64,000 nt of DNA from Gilliamella sp. App6-5 (GTDB lineage Bacteria > Pseudomonadota > Gammaproteobacteria > Enterobacterales > Orbaceae). Below the pieces are notes generated by a model. That model saw only the letters and a program-made list of their open reading frames with translations, was not told the origin of the DNA and did not search any database. Location: NCBI RefSeq assembly GCF_001690525.1, contig NZ_LZGT01000075.1, positions 1 to 64,000 on the forward strand. Direction: 5' to 3'. Positions within the stretch are counted from its first letter, which is position 1, and each line of letters begins with the position of its first letter. The translations under genes and the position numbers were made by a program. This document shows, piece after piece, positions 38,408 to 49,547 of the stretch.

Positions 38408-39955
38408 ATGAACGATCAAGTCATTATTTTTGATACAACGTTACGTGATGGCGAACAAGCATTACAAGCAAGTTTGAGTGTTAAAGAAAAGTTACAAATA
38501 GCGCTTGCACTTGAGCGAATGCGAGTCGATGTGATGGAAGTTGGCTTTCCTGTATCATCACCTGGTGATTTTGAATCGGTACAAACCATAGCAAAAACTA
38601 TTAAAGATAGTCGAGTTTGTGCCTTATCTCGTTGTGTTGATAAAGATATTGATGTTGCTGCCGAGGCATTAAAAGTTGCCGATCAATTCCGAATTCATAC
38701 TTTTATGGCAACATCAACCTTACATGTTAAAGATAAATTAAAAATGACATTTGATGATGTCATTGAAAGGGCTGTGCACTGTATTAAGCGTGCACGTAAT
38801 TATACTAATGATGTGGAGTTTTCTTGTGAAGATGCAGGCCGTACCCCAATTGATAACTTATGTCGTATCGTTGAAGCAGCAATTAAAGCCGGGGCAAGAA
38901 CGATCAATATCCCGGATACTGTCGGTTATACTGTCCCTTATCAATTTGGTGGCATTATTCGTACCTTATTTGAACGTGTCCCGAACATTGATCAAGCGAT
39001 TATCTCTGTGCATTGCCATGATGACTTGGGCATGTCGGTGGCTAACTCGATTAGCGCGGTTCAAGAAGGTGCTCGCCAAATTGAAGGGGCGATGAATGGT
39101 TTAGGCGAACGTGCGGGTAATACCGCACTTGAAGAAGTTATAATGGCCATTAAAATCCGCCAAAATATATTAAATGTTCATACCAATATTAATCATCAAG
39201 AGATTTATCGTACCAGCCAAATAGTGAGCCAAATAACAAATACACCAATCCCAGCTAACAAAGCTGTTATTGGTAGTAATGCTTTTGCCCACTCCTCAGG
39301 GATCCACCAAGATGGTGTGCTAAAAAATCGAGAAACATACGAAATTATGACACCTGAATCAATCGGATTAAATCAAATTCAATTAAATTTAACATCTCGA
39401 TCAGGGCGGGCAGCGGTTAAACATCGCCTTGAAGAATTAGGTTATCACGATAAAGATTATAACTTAGATCAAGTCTATGCGGCGTTTTTAGAACTGGCTG
39501 ATAAAAAAGGTCAAGTGTTTGATTATGATTTAGAAGCATTAATCTTCATCAACCAATTGAAAGATGAAAAAGAGCATTATATTTTGGATTATTTTAATGT
39601 TCAGTCAGGTTCAACTGTGGTTTCAACTGCTTCAGTCAGTTTATTAATTGGCGATAAAAAGTATTCCGATGCAGCAACGGGTAATGGTCCTGTCGATGCA
39701 GTTTACCAAGCCATAAATCGCATTACTGGCGAACCTATTTCAATTGTTAAATACCAATTAGCCTCTAAAGGGCAAGGCGAAAACGCGTTAGGGCAAGTGG
39801 ATATTGTTGCCGAATATAAGGGGCGTAAGTTCCATGGTGTTGGGCTTGCAACCGATATTGTTCACTCATCGGCGCTCGCATTAATTAATGTATTAAATAA
39901 TGTGTATAGAGCAAATCAAGTTGCCCAAGAAAAACAAAAATTACACCAAGATTAA
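38408..39955 (+). CDS. leuA: 2-isopropylmalate synthase
   Basis: 515 residues from the ATG at 38408 with AAGGA upstream (E. coli 523). Start [10 protein letters not shown] with catalytic Arg/Asp, [17 protein letters not shown] for metal binding, [11 protein letters not shown], and a C-terminal regulatory (leucine-binding) domain. It condenses acetyl-CoA with 2-oxoisovalerate, the first step of leucine synthesis. First structural gene of leuABCD. Confidence 0.96.
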   Translation: MNDQVIIFDTTLRDGEQALQASLSVKEKLQIALALERMRVDVMEVGFPVSSPGDFESVQTIAKTIKDSRVCALSRCVDKDIDVAAEALKVADQFRIHTFMATSTLHVKDKLKMTFDDVIERAVHCIKRARNYTNDVEFSCEDAGRTPIDNLCRIVEAAIKAGARTINIPDTVGYTVPYQFGGIIRTLFERVPNIDQAIISVHCHDDLGMSVANSISAVQEGARQIEGAMNGLGERAGNTALEEVIMAIKIRQNILNVHTNINHQEIYRTSQIVSQITNTPIPANKAVIGSNAFAHSSGIHQDGVLKNRETYEIMTPESIGLNQIQLNLTSRSGRAAVKHRLEELGYHDKDYNLDQVYAAFLELADKKGQVFDYDLEALIFINQLKDEKEHYILDYFNVQSGSTVVSTASVSLLIGDKKYSDAATGNGPVDAVYQAINRITGEPISIVKYQLASKGQGENALGQVDIVAEYKGRKFHGVGLATDIVHSSALALINVLNNVYRANQVAQEKQKLHQD

Positions 39956-40020
39956 AAAATAATTTATTTTGCGCGTTTAATAGCAAAATAAGAAAATTAA
40001 ATGAGATTATAAAGGAATAA

Positions 40021-41103
<1,083 letters not shown>

Positions 41104-41132
41104 TCAGATTGATGTTATTTATTGTATCACTT

Positions 41133-41176
41133 AGGGATAAGCCAAGTAGGCAAAATAAACAACTACTTGTATCCCT
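41133..41176 (+). other. Long hairpin between leuB and leuC
   Basis: AGGGATA (41133-41139) and CAAGTAG (41143-41149) pair with CTACTTG (41163-41169) and TATCCCT (41170-41176), giving a 14-bp stem with a 3-base bulge in the unusually long 162-base leuB-leuC gap. No T run follows, so it is more likely an mRNA processing or stability element than a terminator. Confidence 0.55.
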
Positions 41177-41265
41177 CTTAAATGCGACTAATTAAGCTTA
41201 GTATTCATAAAATTATGTCTAAAACCCAACGCAGTATAAGTTGTAAAAATAATAAGGAATATGCA

Positions 41266-42666
41266 ATGTCAAAAACACTGTATCAAAAATTATATGATGC
41301 GCACGTCGTTTATGAAGCACCAAACGAAACGCCTATTTTATATATCGATCGTCATTTAGTGCATGAAGTCACCTCACCACAAGCATTTGATGGTTTGCGC
41401 GCAATGAATCGTAAGGTGCGTCAGCCTCATAAAACTTTTGCGACCATGGATCACAATACTTCAACCAAAAGTAATGATTTAAATGCTTGCAGCGAAATGG
41501 CCCGCATTCAATTAACTGAGTTGGCAAAAAATGCCAAAGAGTTTGGTGTTTCGTTATATGATTTACAAAGTCCATTACGTGGTATTGTCCATGTAGTCGG
41601 TCCTGAACAAGGGATGACTTTACCCGGTATGACTATTGTATGTGGTGATTCTCATACCGCAACACATGGCGCGTTTGGCGCACTAGCATTTGGGATTGGC
41701 ACCTCTGAAGTTGAGCATGTCCTAGCCACTCAAACCTTAAAACAAGGTCGAGCTAAAACCATGAAAATCGAGGTCAAAGGTCAAGTAGCTGAAGGAATCA
41801 CTGCCAAAGATATTATATTAGCGATTATTGGTAAAACCACTAGTGCTGGTGGTACTGGGCATGTGGTTGAATTTTGTGGAGATGCGATTAAAGCATTATC
41901 AATGGAAGGTCGAATGACATTATGCAATATGGCAATCGAAATGGGGGCTAAAGCTGGCATTATTGCACCAGATGAAGTGACTTTTGAGTACTTAAAAGGT
42001 CGTCAATTTTCTCCAAAGGGTGAAGATTTTGAAAAAGCTGTTGCCTATTGGAAAACCCTAAAAACCGATGACGGCGCACAGTTTGACACCGTGGTCACAC
42101 TTGAAGGTAAAGATATTGCACCTCAAGTCACTTGGGGAACAAATCCAGGTCAAGTCACGTCCATTGATGCAACAGTACCCAATCCCGATGGTTTTTCTGA
42201 TCCTATAGAGAAACATTCCGCAGAGCGCGCATTAACTTATATGGGATTAACCGCTGGCACCAAAATGACAGATATTAAGATCAACAAAGTGTTTATTGGC
42301 TCGTGTACAAATTCGCGCATAGAAGATTTACGCGCAGCTGCGCAAATTGCTAAAGGTCGTAAAGTGGCAGAGGGTGTACAAGCATTAGTCGTGCCAGGCT
42401 CAGGTCCTGTCAAAGAACAAGCCGAAGCCGAAGGATTAGATAAAATTTTTATCGACGCTGGTTTTGAATGGCGGTTACCGGGTTGTTCAATGTGCCTTGC
42501 AATGAATGACGATAAATTAGCACCAGGGGATCGCTGCGCATCAACCAGTAATCGTAATTTTGAAGGGCGCCAAGGGCGAGATGCCAGAACACATTTAGTT
42601 AGTCCTGCTATGGCAGCAGCCGCGGCTATTACTGGTCATTTTACTGATATTCGCAAACCGTTTTAA
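41266..42666 (+). CDS. leuC: 3-isopropylmalate dehydratase large subunit
   Basis: 466 residues from the ATG at 41266 with AAGGA upstream, equal to E. coli LeuC; a longer frame from 41182 lacks support. Aconitase family: [30 protein letters not shown], the [4Fe-4S] cysteines in FIGSCTNSR and [11 protein letters not shown]. With LeuD it isomerises 2- to 3-isopropylmalate. Confidence 0.96.
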   Translation: MSKTLYQKLYDAHVVYEAPNETPILYIDRHLVHEVTSPQAFDGLRAMNRKVRQPHKTFATMDHNTSTKSNDLNACSEMARIQLTELAKNAKEFGVSLYDLQSPLRGIVHVVGPEQGMTLPGMTIVCGDSHTATHGAFGALAFGIGTSEVEHVLATQTLKQGRAKTMKIEVKGQVAEGITAKDIILAIIGKTTSAGGTGHVVEFCGDAIKALSMEGRMTLCNMAIEMGAKAGIIAPDEVTFEYLKGRQFSPKGEDFEKAVAYWKTLKTDDGAQFDTVVTLEGKDIAPQVTWGTNPGQVTSIDATVPNPDGFSDPIEKHSAERALTYMGLTAGTKMTDIKINKVFIGSCTNSRIEDLRAAAQIAKGRKVAEGVQALVVPGSGPVKEQAEAEGLDKIFIDAGFEWRLPGCSMCLAMNDDKLAPGDRCASTSNRNFEGRQGRDARTHLVSPAMAAAAAITGHFTDIRKPF

Positions 42667-42677
42667 GGAGACTTGTC

Positions 42678-43280
42678 ATGGCTAAATTTACAAAACATAC
42701 CGGATTAGTTGTTCCTTTGGACGCAGCTAATGTTGATACAGATGCAATCATTCCAAAGCAATTTTTACAGAAAGTAACACGTACTGGATTTGGTCAACAT
42801 GCCTTTCATGAATGGCGCTTTTTAGATGATGCTGGTAAGCAGCCTAATCCTGAATTTATCTTGAATAAACCCCGCTATAAAGGTGCCAGCATTTTATTAG
42901 CACGTGAAAATTTTGGATGTGGTTCTTCTCGTGAACATGCCCCTTGGGCACTTGCTGATTATGGATTTAAAACCATCATTGGTTCAAGCTTTGCCGATAT
43001 CTTTTATAATAACTCATTTAACAATCAGTTATTGTTGGTCAATTTGTCCGAAGAAGATGTTGATGAGCTGTTTAAAATTGTCGAAGCCAATGAAGGCATT
43101 GAGTTTACCATTGATTTAGTCAATGAAGTAGTTATTGCCGGCGACAAGCAATATACATTTAAAATCGATGCATTTAAACGTCATTGCTTGTTAAATGGGT
43201 TAGATAATATTGGCTTAACCTTGCAACATGAAGATGCGATTAGCGACTTTGAACAGAAAATCCCTTCATTTTTAGCTTAA
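42678..43280 (+). CDS. leuD: 3-isopropylmalate dehydratase small subunit
   Basis: 200 residues (E. coli 201). [27 protein letters not shown] swivelling-domain motif and [13 protein letters not shown]. Starts 11 bases after leuC with GGAG upstream. Last enzyme gene of the leu operon. Confidence 0.96.
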   Translation: MAKFTKHTGLVVPLDAANVDTDAIIPKQFLQKVTRTGFGQHAFHEWRFLDDAGKQPNPEFILNKPRYKGASILLARENFGCGSSREHAPWALADYGFKTIIGSSFADIFYNNSFNNQLLLVNLSEEDVDELFKIVEANEGIEFTIDLVNEVVIAGDKQYTFKIDAFKRHCLLNGLDNIGLTLQHEDAISDFEQKIPSFLA

Positions 43281-43289
43281 CTTTAACTT

Positions 43290-43311
43290 TTGGGCGCTTA
43301 TTTGCGCCCAA
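43290..43311 (+). terminator. Hairpin after leuD
   Basis: TTGGGCGC (43290-43297) pairs with GCGCCCAA (43304-43311) with a 6-base loop, nine bases past the leuD stop. Only AATG follows rather than a T run, so termination may be partial and the next methyltransferase gene may be read through. Confidence 0.6.
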
Positions 43312-43326
43312 TAATGAGAATCGACA

Positions 43327-44091
43327 ATGGCAACACATCATGACAATGTAAAACAGCAGTTTGGCGAACAAGCTAATGCCTATTTAACCAGTAAAGTACA
43401 TGCTCAAGGAGCTGATCTTGAATATTTATCTAACCTACTTATATCACATTCCGAGGCAAACCTACTTGATATGGGATGTGGCGCAGGTCATGTCAGTTTT
43501 ATTGCGGCAAAATATGTTAAACATGTTACAGCCTATGATCTTTCAAATGAAATGTTATCGGTTGTAGCGCAAACAGCAAAAGAGCGCAGTTTACAAAATA
43601 TAACCGTTAAGCAAGGTTATGCGGAATATCCACCTTTTGCTGATAATCAATTTGATATTGTTGTCAGCCGTTATTCAGCTCATCATTGGCATGATGTTGG
43701 TAAAAGTATTCGAGAAATATATCGCATAACTAAACTAGGCGGCAAATTAATTATTATGGATGTTGTTTCACCTGGTCACCCTGTATTAGATATTTGGCTA
43801 CAAACTGTTGAATCCCTGCGTGACACATCACACGTTCGTGATTATACACCTGGCGAATGGTCAACTTTTTTGACTGAAGCTGGTTTTGTCATTAATAAGA
43901 TTGTCCGTCATCGTTTAACACTCTCTTTTGATACATGGGTTAAACGAATGCGTACTCCTGAACAGTTAATTGAGGCAATACGAATTTACCAAGAAACGGC
44001 AGCCGACGATACAAAAAATTATTTTGAACTTCAAATAGATGGTTCTTTTACTACGGATATGATGATTATTGAAACTGAAAAAGTTATCTAA
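43327..44091 (+). CDS. Class I SAM-dependent methyltransferase, YafE-like
   Basis: 254 residues. SAM-binding LLDMGCGAGHVSFIA (about residue 46), YDLSNEML, then SRYSAHHWHDVG and the post-motif VVSPGHPVLDIWLQTVE. The protein matches the enterobacterial YafE family over its length; substrate unknown. UbiE-like fold but the specific motifs are not those of UbiE. It lies 46 bases after leuD. Confidence 0.8.
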   Translation: MATHHDNVKQQFGEQANAYLTSKVHAQGADLEYLSNLLISHSEANLLDMGCGAGHVSFIAAKYVKHVTAYDLSNEMLSVVAQTAKERSLQNITVKQGYAEYPPFADNQFDIVVSRYSAHHWHDVGKSIREIYRITKLGGKLIIMDVVSPGHPVLDIWLQTVESLRDTSHVRDYTPGEWSTFLTEAGFVINKIVRHRLTLSFDTWVKRMRTPEQLIEAIRIYQETAADDTKNYFELQIDGSFTTDMMIIETEKVI

Positions 44092-44121
44092 AATGATCCG
44101 TTGTCATAAACAGCTTTACAT

Positions 44122-45540
44122 TTAAAGCTGTTTACGTTGGCTTGATGGTGGAATTGATAAGGCTTCACGGTATTTTGCTACGGTGCGACGGGCAATCATA
44201 ATACCTTGTTCTTCAAGCATCGAAACTAATTTACTATCACTTAATGGCTTTTTACTATTTTCTGCCGATATATATTTTTTAATTAATGCTTGGATAGCAG
44301 TAGATGAAACCTCACCGCCTGAATCATTATTAACATGACTTGAGAAAAAGAATTTAAGTTCATAAATTCCACTTGGACAATGCAGATATTTTTGAGTTGT
44401 TACACGAGAAATGGTCGATTCATGCATATCAATTGCCGTTGCAACATCAGACAAAATCATTGGTTTCATGTATTCAGCACCGTGTTCAAAAAAGGCTTGC
44501 TGATGCTCAACAATAAATTGGCTGACTTTTAATAAGGTTTCGTTACGGTTTTCGATGCTTTTAATAAACCAATTAGCTTCTTGCAGATGAGATCTAATAT
44601 ATTGCCCATCACTTTCATTAGCTAATTTTACCATATCGGCGTATTGCTGGTTAATACGTAAAGCTGGCACCGTATCGCTATTTAGATACACAACCCATTT
44701 TCCTTGTACCTTTTTTACCATGACATCAGGTATGACATAGTCTGGAGAAGCTGTATTAACCAAATCGCCAGGATAAGGTTGTAAACGTTGTATAAAGTCA
44801 ACAGCCTCTTTTAATTGTTCATCTGTTGTATTTAACACTTTTTTTAAGTTTCTATAATCGCGTATGGCTAATAACTCTAAATAATTATCGATAATTTTTT
44901 TAACTAACGGTGGAGCATCTAAATGTTGAATTTGAATAGACAAACACTCTTGCAACGATCTGGCACCAACACCGATAGGATCAAAATTCCATATTCGTTT
45001 CAATACTGCTTCAACTTCGGCAATTTCAATTTCATCATTACCTTGCTCTTCAAGTATTTCTTCTGTTGAAACTGTTAAATAGCCTCTCTCATCTATAGCT
45101 TCAATAATAGATACCGCTATCGCCCTATCAGTATCGCTAAAGGGTGTTAGTTCAAGTTGCCATTCTAGATAATCATGTAATGTTTCGTGAGTTTCACCTT
45201 GATAGATAGGCAATTCATCATTACGATAATCTGAGTTAGTTCCAGATGGAGTTCCTGCACTATAAATATCATCTAAAGATGCATCCAGTGGAATATCATC
45301 GGGAATCTCTTTGCTATCTAAAGCCTCACGCGTATCAATATTTTCTGTTTCATCGTTTTGTTTAACGTTCACTTCGTCATATTGATCATCAACTTCAAGC
45401 AATGGATTGTTTTCAAGCGCAGTTTGTATTTCTTGTTGGAGTTCTAAAGTTGACAACTGTAGTAATTTAATCGCCAATTGTAATTGTGGCGTCATGGATA
45501 ATTGTTGAGAGACTTTCAGTTGTAAACTGGTTTTCATCAT
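44122..45540 (-). CDS. rpoN: RNA polymerase sigma-54 factor
   Basis: 472 residues (E. coli 477). Gln-rich region I ([19 protein letters not shown]) that binds activators, an acidic region II, core-binding region III, a helix-turn-helix and the RpoN box [12 protein letters not shown] near the C-terminus. It directs transcription of nitrogen and other activator-dependent genes. Coupled to lptB by an ATGA overlap, the classical order; no hpf or ptsN follows, unlike in E. coli. Confidence 0.96.
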   Translation of the reverse strand: MMKTSLQLKVSQQLSMTPQLQLAIKLLQLSTLELQQEIQTALENNPLLEVDDQYDEVNVKQNDETENIDTREALDSKEIPDDIPLDASLDDIYSAGTPSGTNSDYRNDELPIYQGETHETLHDYLEWQLELTPFSDTDRAIAVSIIEAIDERGYLTVSTEEILEEQGNDEIEIAEVEAVLKRIWNFDPIGVGARSLQECLSIQIQHLDAPPLVKKIIDNYLELLAIRDYRNLKKVLNTTDEQLKEAVDFIQRLQPYPGDLVNTASPDYVIPDVMVKKVQGKWVVYLNSDTVPALRINQQYADMVKLANESDGQYIRSHLQEANWFIKSIENRNETLLKVSQFIVEHQQAFFEHGAEYMKPMILSDVATAIDMHESTISRVTTQKYLHCPSGIYELKFFFSSHVNNDSGGEVSSTAIQALIKKYISAENSKKPLSDSKLVSMLEEQGIMIARRTVAKYREALSIPPSSQRKQL

Positions 45541-46262
45541 AATCTGAACTCATTTCCTAAGTAAACGCGTTTTACATATTCGTTACTTAAGATGTCATTT
45601 GGTGAACCTTCAGCAATTAAATGTCCTTTATTAACAATGTAAGCACGTTCGCAAACATCTAACGTTTCACGGACATTATGATCGGTTATTAATACACCCA
45701 ACCCTCGATCACGTAGATGCTTAATAATATTTTTGATATCTATCACCGAAATTGGATCAACACCAGCAAAAGGTTCATCAAGTAAGATAAATTTAGGATT
45801 AGCTGCTAACGCCCTTGCTATTTCCACTCGACGTCTTTCTCCACCAGAGAGAGATTGTCCTATGCTGTCACGAATATGCGTAATATGGAACTCTTCGAGT
45901 AATTCTTCGGCACGACCGATTTTTTCATTTTTATCAATATCTGTGCGCGTTTCTAAAATTGCCATAATGTTATCAATAACAGACAATTTTCTAAAAATAG
46001 AAGCTTCTTGTGGTAAATAACCAATGCCTTTTTGTGCACGCTCGTGTAAAGGTAAAATGCTGATATCATGCTCATCAAGATAAATTTTACCCGCATTTAA
46101 GGTCACAATACCAACCACCATGTAAAAAGTGGTGGTTTTACCTGCGCCATTTGGTCCTAATAACCCGACGATTTCACCAGAATTAACGGTTAAACTCACA
46201 TCTTCAACTACACGGCGTTTTTTGTATACTTTAGCTAGATTTTCCGCTTTTAACATTGACAT
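45537..46262 (-). CDS. lptB: LPS export ABC transporter ATP-binding protein
   Basis: 241 residues, the E. coli length. Walker [15 protein letters not shown]-loop [13 protein letters not shown], signature [15 protein letters not shown], Walker [14 protein letters not shown]. It powers LptFG extraction of lipopolysaccharide from the inner membrane. One base separates it from lptA. Confidence 0.97.
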   Translation of the reverse strand: MSMLKAENLAKVYKKRRVVEDVSLTVNSGEIVGLLGPNGAGKTTTFYMVVGIVTLNAGKIYLDEHDISILPLHERAQKGIGYLPQEASIFRKLSVIDNIMAILETRTDIDKNEKIGRAEELLEEFHITHIRDSIGQSLSGGERRRVEIARALAANPKFILLDEPFAGVDPISVIDIKNIIKHLRDRGLGVLITDHNVRETLDVCERAYIVNKGHLIAEGSPNDILSNEYVKRVYLGNEFRL

Positions 46263-46263
46263 T

Positions 46264-46803
46264 TTATTTGCTCATCTCTTTAACTTGGTTTGGGATGATA
46301 GTGCTCTTAACTCGCCTATTCTTACCTGGCTGCGCAAATATTTGCTGTTTTTTGACATCATAAATAATCATTTCACTCACAATATGATTGTCTTGTTGAA
46401 ATAACTCAGCATTACCTTGTAACACAATATTATTTTGTTTTACATTGTAAATCACTTGTGAAGAGTGCCCTGTGACAATCTTATTGTTTTTTGGTAAAAT
46501 TTGTTTATAATTCACTGGCTTACCATAGGCTGTGATTTTTTGTTTTTCCGTATTTTGCATTTCAGTGACAACCACTTTATCCGCGTTTATGGTTAATCCT
46601 TCTTGAACAATGACCACATTGCCAATAAATGTAATAGTATTATTTTCAATATCAATCTGTTGATTATCGGCATCAATTGCAATGGGTTTATTATCGACAA
46701 ACATCTTGGGATCTGCAGGCGTAGTCGGCCCATTTGCAAAACTACTTAAAGAGATAGGTAGCAATAAAAGTAATGAACAAACAACTTGTTTTAGCGAACT
46801 CAT
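46264..46803 (-). CDS. lptA: LPS transport periplasmic bridge protein LptA
   Basis: 179 residues with a signal peptide ([17 protein letters not shown]). OstA-type beta-jellyroll: [25 protein letters not shown], with VVTEM and a Lys-rich C-terminus. LptA oligomers form the periplasmic bridge between LptC and LptD. Three bases from lptC. Confidence 0.92.
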   Translation of the reverse strand: MSSLKQVVCSLLLLLPISLSSFANGPTTPADPKMFVDNKPIAIDADNQQIDIENNTITFIGNVVIVQEGLTINADKVVVTEMQNTEKQKITAYGKPVNYKQILPKNNKIVTGHSSQVIYNVKQNNIVLQGNAELFQQDNHIVSEMIIYDVKKQQIFAQPGKNRRVKSTIIPNQVKEMSK

Positions 46804-46806
46804 GTT

Positions 46807-47370
46807 TTATTTTGCCTCAGTGTTATAATATGTTTTTACATTTTCAAGTATGTTAGCCTTTTTTGCACGCAAATCACCTGCTAAACCAATACCGGTTGAA
46901 TAAAATCCCACCCCATTAATGATGACAGGATCTTTGGATGTAACTAGCTGTGAAGTTAAATCTATCATGGCATTATCTGTTTTGACTTGTTTTAATTGGG
47001 ATTCTTGTGTCAAATTATCTAATTGCACATCATGATAAAGGTACAAAAGTTTATCACTCGTTAGCGTCGCTTGCTTTGCCTTAATATGCCATATAGCTAT
47101 ATGTTGTTGATCATAAATCGTAAAATTGGGCAAATCAAATTCAGTATTACCTGAATTATCGTAATGCCTAACATTACTCGACTCAATTTTATAAACAAGT
47201 TCCCCTGATAAGTCGTAAATATCTGTTAACATGTCATCACTTTGATAAATCGGTTTATCTGATGCATCTTGAGTAGATTGGCTTACTGCTCCATCTCCTT
47301 TTTGATAATTGTAATAAACACAGATAACAACAATGAGCAGTAAAAAACAGATTAGATTTTTTTTATTCAT
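46807..47370 (-). CDS. lptC: LPS export protein LptC
   Basis: 187 residues (E. coli 191). A single N-terminal membrane helix (about 6-21), then a periplasmic jellyroll with YDLSGELVYKIES, a HYDNSGNTEF turn and SQLVTSKDPVIINGVGFYSTG. It receives LPS from LptBFG and passes it to LptA. First of lptC-lptA-lptB-rpoN. Confidence 0.9.
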   Translation of the reverse strand: MNKKNLICFLLLIVVICVYYNYQKGDGAVSQSTQDASDKPIYQSDDMLTDIYDLSGELVYKIESSNVRHYDNSGNTEFDLPNFTIYDQQHIAIWHIKAKQATLTSDKLLYLYHDVQLDNLTQESQLKQVKTDNAMIDLTSQLVTSKDPVIINGVGFYSTGIGLAGDLRAKKANILENVKTYYNTEAK

Positions 47371-47451
47371 AACATACGTTATTCACATTAATTAGAAATT
47401 ATTATTTCGAATGTCCAAAATTTTAATTATTTTACTTTATTTTTTATTAAA

Positions 47452-47730
47452 TTAATATCGAACATTAAAAGAAGTTAAATCGTTTTGTAGCAATAATTCA
47501 CAAATATTTATATGTGAAATACGCGACGAGGCAGGACCGCCATTTTCAATCCATTTTGTTAATTTGGCTATTTGTAAGTCGTCACCTTGAGCAATAATTT
47601 CAACATCGCCGTTCTCTAAATTGCGAACATAGCCAACTAATCCTAGCGTTTTGGCTTGCTGATAAGTAAAAAAACGAAATCCAACGCCTTGCACTCGACC
47701 ACTCACATTTATTTTAACTTTCTTAATCAT
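47452..47730 (-). CDS. yccX: Acylphosphatase
   Basis: 92 residues (the family standard). VSGRVQGVGFRFFTYQQA holds the phosphate-binding loop with the catalytic Arg, and GYVRNLENGDVEIIAQG the catalytic Asn. It hydrolyses acyl phosphates such as acetyl phosphate and 1,3-bisphosphoglycerate. Upstream of lptC on the same strand with an 81-base gap. Confidence 0.93.
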   Translation of the reverse strand: MIKKVKINVSGRVQGVGFRFFTYQQAKTLGLVGYVRNLENGDVEIIAQGDDLQIAKLTKWIENGGPASSRISHINICELLLQNDLTSFNVRY

Positions 47731-48008
47731 CCTACAATCCCCACTATTATTAACTCAAGCATAGTTATCGTAATGATGAATAGAATTATTCAGATTGTAA
47801 GCAGAGAATAATCATTTACCATCATCAGTCACTAACTTATCCCCAAAATAGACCCCATTCTACTCATAAATACCACACTAGTAAGTTTAATATAAGATAA
47901 CGTAATAATATTACTATAAAATTGTTATTATTCGATTTTATTTATTTTGTTTTTAATAAAATAACCATTAGAATTAATAATAGATTATAAAAACAATGGA
48001 AATAAAAA

Positions 48009-48605
48009 ATGGTATTGAACTATAAAAAAAGCCTGTTCTTATTTTGGCTATTATCAATATTAAGCTACTATACACTTTATTCCTGTACTTTTGCTAATGT
48101 TGAAATTGATAAACAAAAAATTGGCAAGGTCGTTGATGAATTTAATGGAGTGAAAGTCTATTATAATGGTAGCATCTATAATGTGAGTGGAAGAAATGTC
48201 GCTAAAGACGGCTATAACTTAGGCCAGAAGTATCAATGTGTTGAGTTTATTAAACGCTATTATTATCAGCGTTTTAATCATAAAATGCCAAATAGCTATG
48301 GCCATGCTAAAGATTTTTTTGACCCATCAATTGCTGATGGAAAGATCAATCGCCAACGTAATTTACTACAATTTCATAATGGCTCGCCCACTAAACCACA
48401 AGTTGATGATATTATTGTTCTTAATTGGTCTAGCTATGGGCATGTTGCTATTATCAGTAAAGTAACTGACACCGAAATTGAAATTGTGCAACAAAACCCT
48501 GGACCCAATGCAAGCAGTCGAGCAACGTTTCCTTTAGTTTTTAAAAATGGAATATGGACAATAGAGATTGCTGGAGTTTTAGGTTATTTGCGTAAAATTC
48601 AATAA
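48009..48605 (+). CDS. Secreted CHAP-domain amidase
   Basis: 198 residues. N-terminal hydrophobic export segment (about 8-25) with LYSC at residue 26, which could be a weak lipobox. CHAP fold with catalytic Cys77 in GQKYQCVEFIKRYYYQ and His145 in SYGHVAIIS. The layout resembles the amidase half of glutathionylspermidine synthetase/amidase and other NlpC/P60-type CHAP enzymes. No immunity gene or secretion marker is adjacent. It may trim the organism's own peptidoglycan or act on competitors; the substrate is unknown. Confidence 0.75.
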   Translation: MVLNYKKSLFLFWLLSILSYYTLYSCTFANVEIDKQKIGKVVDEFNGVKVYYNGSIYNVSGRNVAKDGYNLGQKYQCVEFIKRYYYQRFNHKMPNSYGHAKDFFDPSIADGKINRQRNLLQFHNGSPTKPQVDDIIVLNWSSYGHVAIISKVTDTEIEIVQQNPGPNASSRATFPLVFKNGIWTIEIAGVLGYLRKIQ

Positions 48606-48958
48606 CCGTCAAAATAAATCAGATTATAAAAAGATAAAAACATAATTTTATTCATAACATAAAAAAGAACAATCGAGTACTTTAATAGATACTAATCAAT
48701 AAATCATTCATTCTTCTGCTTGGATACTATTTTTATTGTCTCTAAAATAGTTTTCGGTTTAGCTGTTTTTTTAATACCGTGTTTATTTTGTAAAAAAGTT
48801 TCAGGAAAGATAGTGTTTAAGTATAAAAAAGAGATAAAAAAAGGGTAAAACCGCAATGATTTCTTCTTTTAAGTGTATTAACGGTATAATAAAACCCGTT
48901 ACGGCTGGATTTTAACTGTTACAGTTACCAGTTTTTAAATCAATATGCTTTGTAATTA
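48606..48958. other. Intergenic before pabA, no gene recognised
   Basis: About 350 AT-rich bases. A minus-strand frame of about 50 codons between 48697 and 48857 has no ATG and no recognisable family, so I do not call it. It presumably contains the pabA promoter. Confidence 0.4.
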
Positions 48959-49546
48959 ATGGACTGTATTTTGATATTATTAATAGATAATTATGATTCT
49001 TTTACATTTAATATTAATGATTATTTATGCCAAGTTGGCGCAGAAGTTAAAGTGATCAAAAATGACGAAATGACAATTGAACAGGTAAAAGATCTCGCCT
49101 TTTCTAAAATTATCATTTCTCCCGGCCCTGGAGCACCAATTAATGCAGGAATATCACTTGCTATTATTGCCGAATTTGCTCATATTTGCCCGATATTGGG
49201 AATTTGTTTAGGTCATCAAGCGATTGCTCAATATTATGGTTATCGCATCATCAAAGCACCAATACCGATGCATGGTAAAGTCGATGAAATAACACATGAT
49301 GGTCAGGGGGTATTTAAAGGAATCAAAAACCCGCTTTCAGTGGTTCGCTATCACTCATTGATTGCAGTTGAGAATTTTTCACAAAAAAATTCTCAACTGA
49401 TTGTAACTGCTCGAAACAATCAAGGATTGATCATGGGATTGCGTCATAAATCGTTACCCATTGAGTCAGTTCAATTCCACCCTGAAGCGATAAAAACCGA
49501 ATCAGGTTTACAAATGATTAATAATTTTGTCCATGAGCGATCTTAA
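48959..49546 (+). CDS. pabA: Aminodeoxychorismate synthase component 2 (glutamine amidotransferase)
   Basis: 195 residues. Class I glutamine amidotransferase: LLIDNYDSFTFNI start, nucleophile in GICLGHQAI (Cys near residue 82) and the HPEA His/Glu near the end. It releases ammonia for PabB in folate (4-aminobenzoate) synthesis. TrpG is the alternative identity, but the neighbour is a PabB-type fusion, so PabA fits better. Confidence 0.9.
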   Translation: MDCILILLIDNYDSFTFNINDYLCQVGAEVKVIKNDEMTIEQVKDLAFSKIIISPGPGAPINAGISLAIIAEFAHICPILGICLGHQAIAQYYGYRIIKAPIPMHGKVDEITHDGQGVFKGIKNPLSVVRYHSLIAVENFSQKNSQLIVTARNNQGLIMGLRHKSLPIESVQFHPEAIKTESGLQMINNFVHERS

Positions 49547-49547
49547 T

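Noticed and set aside
48697-48857. Minus-strand frame of about 50 codons upstream of pabA
   Set aside because: No ATG, GTG or good ribosome site, low-complexity sequence and no family resemblance.
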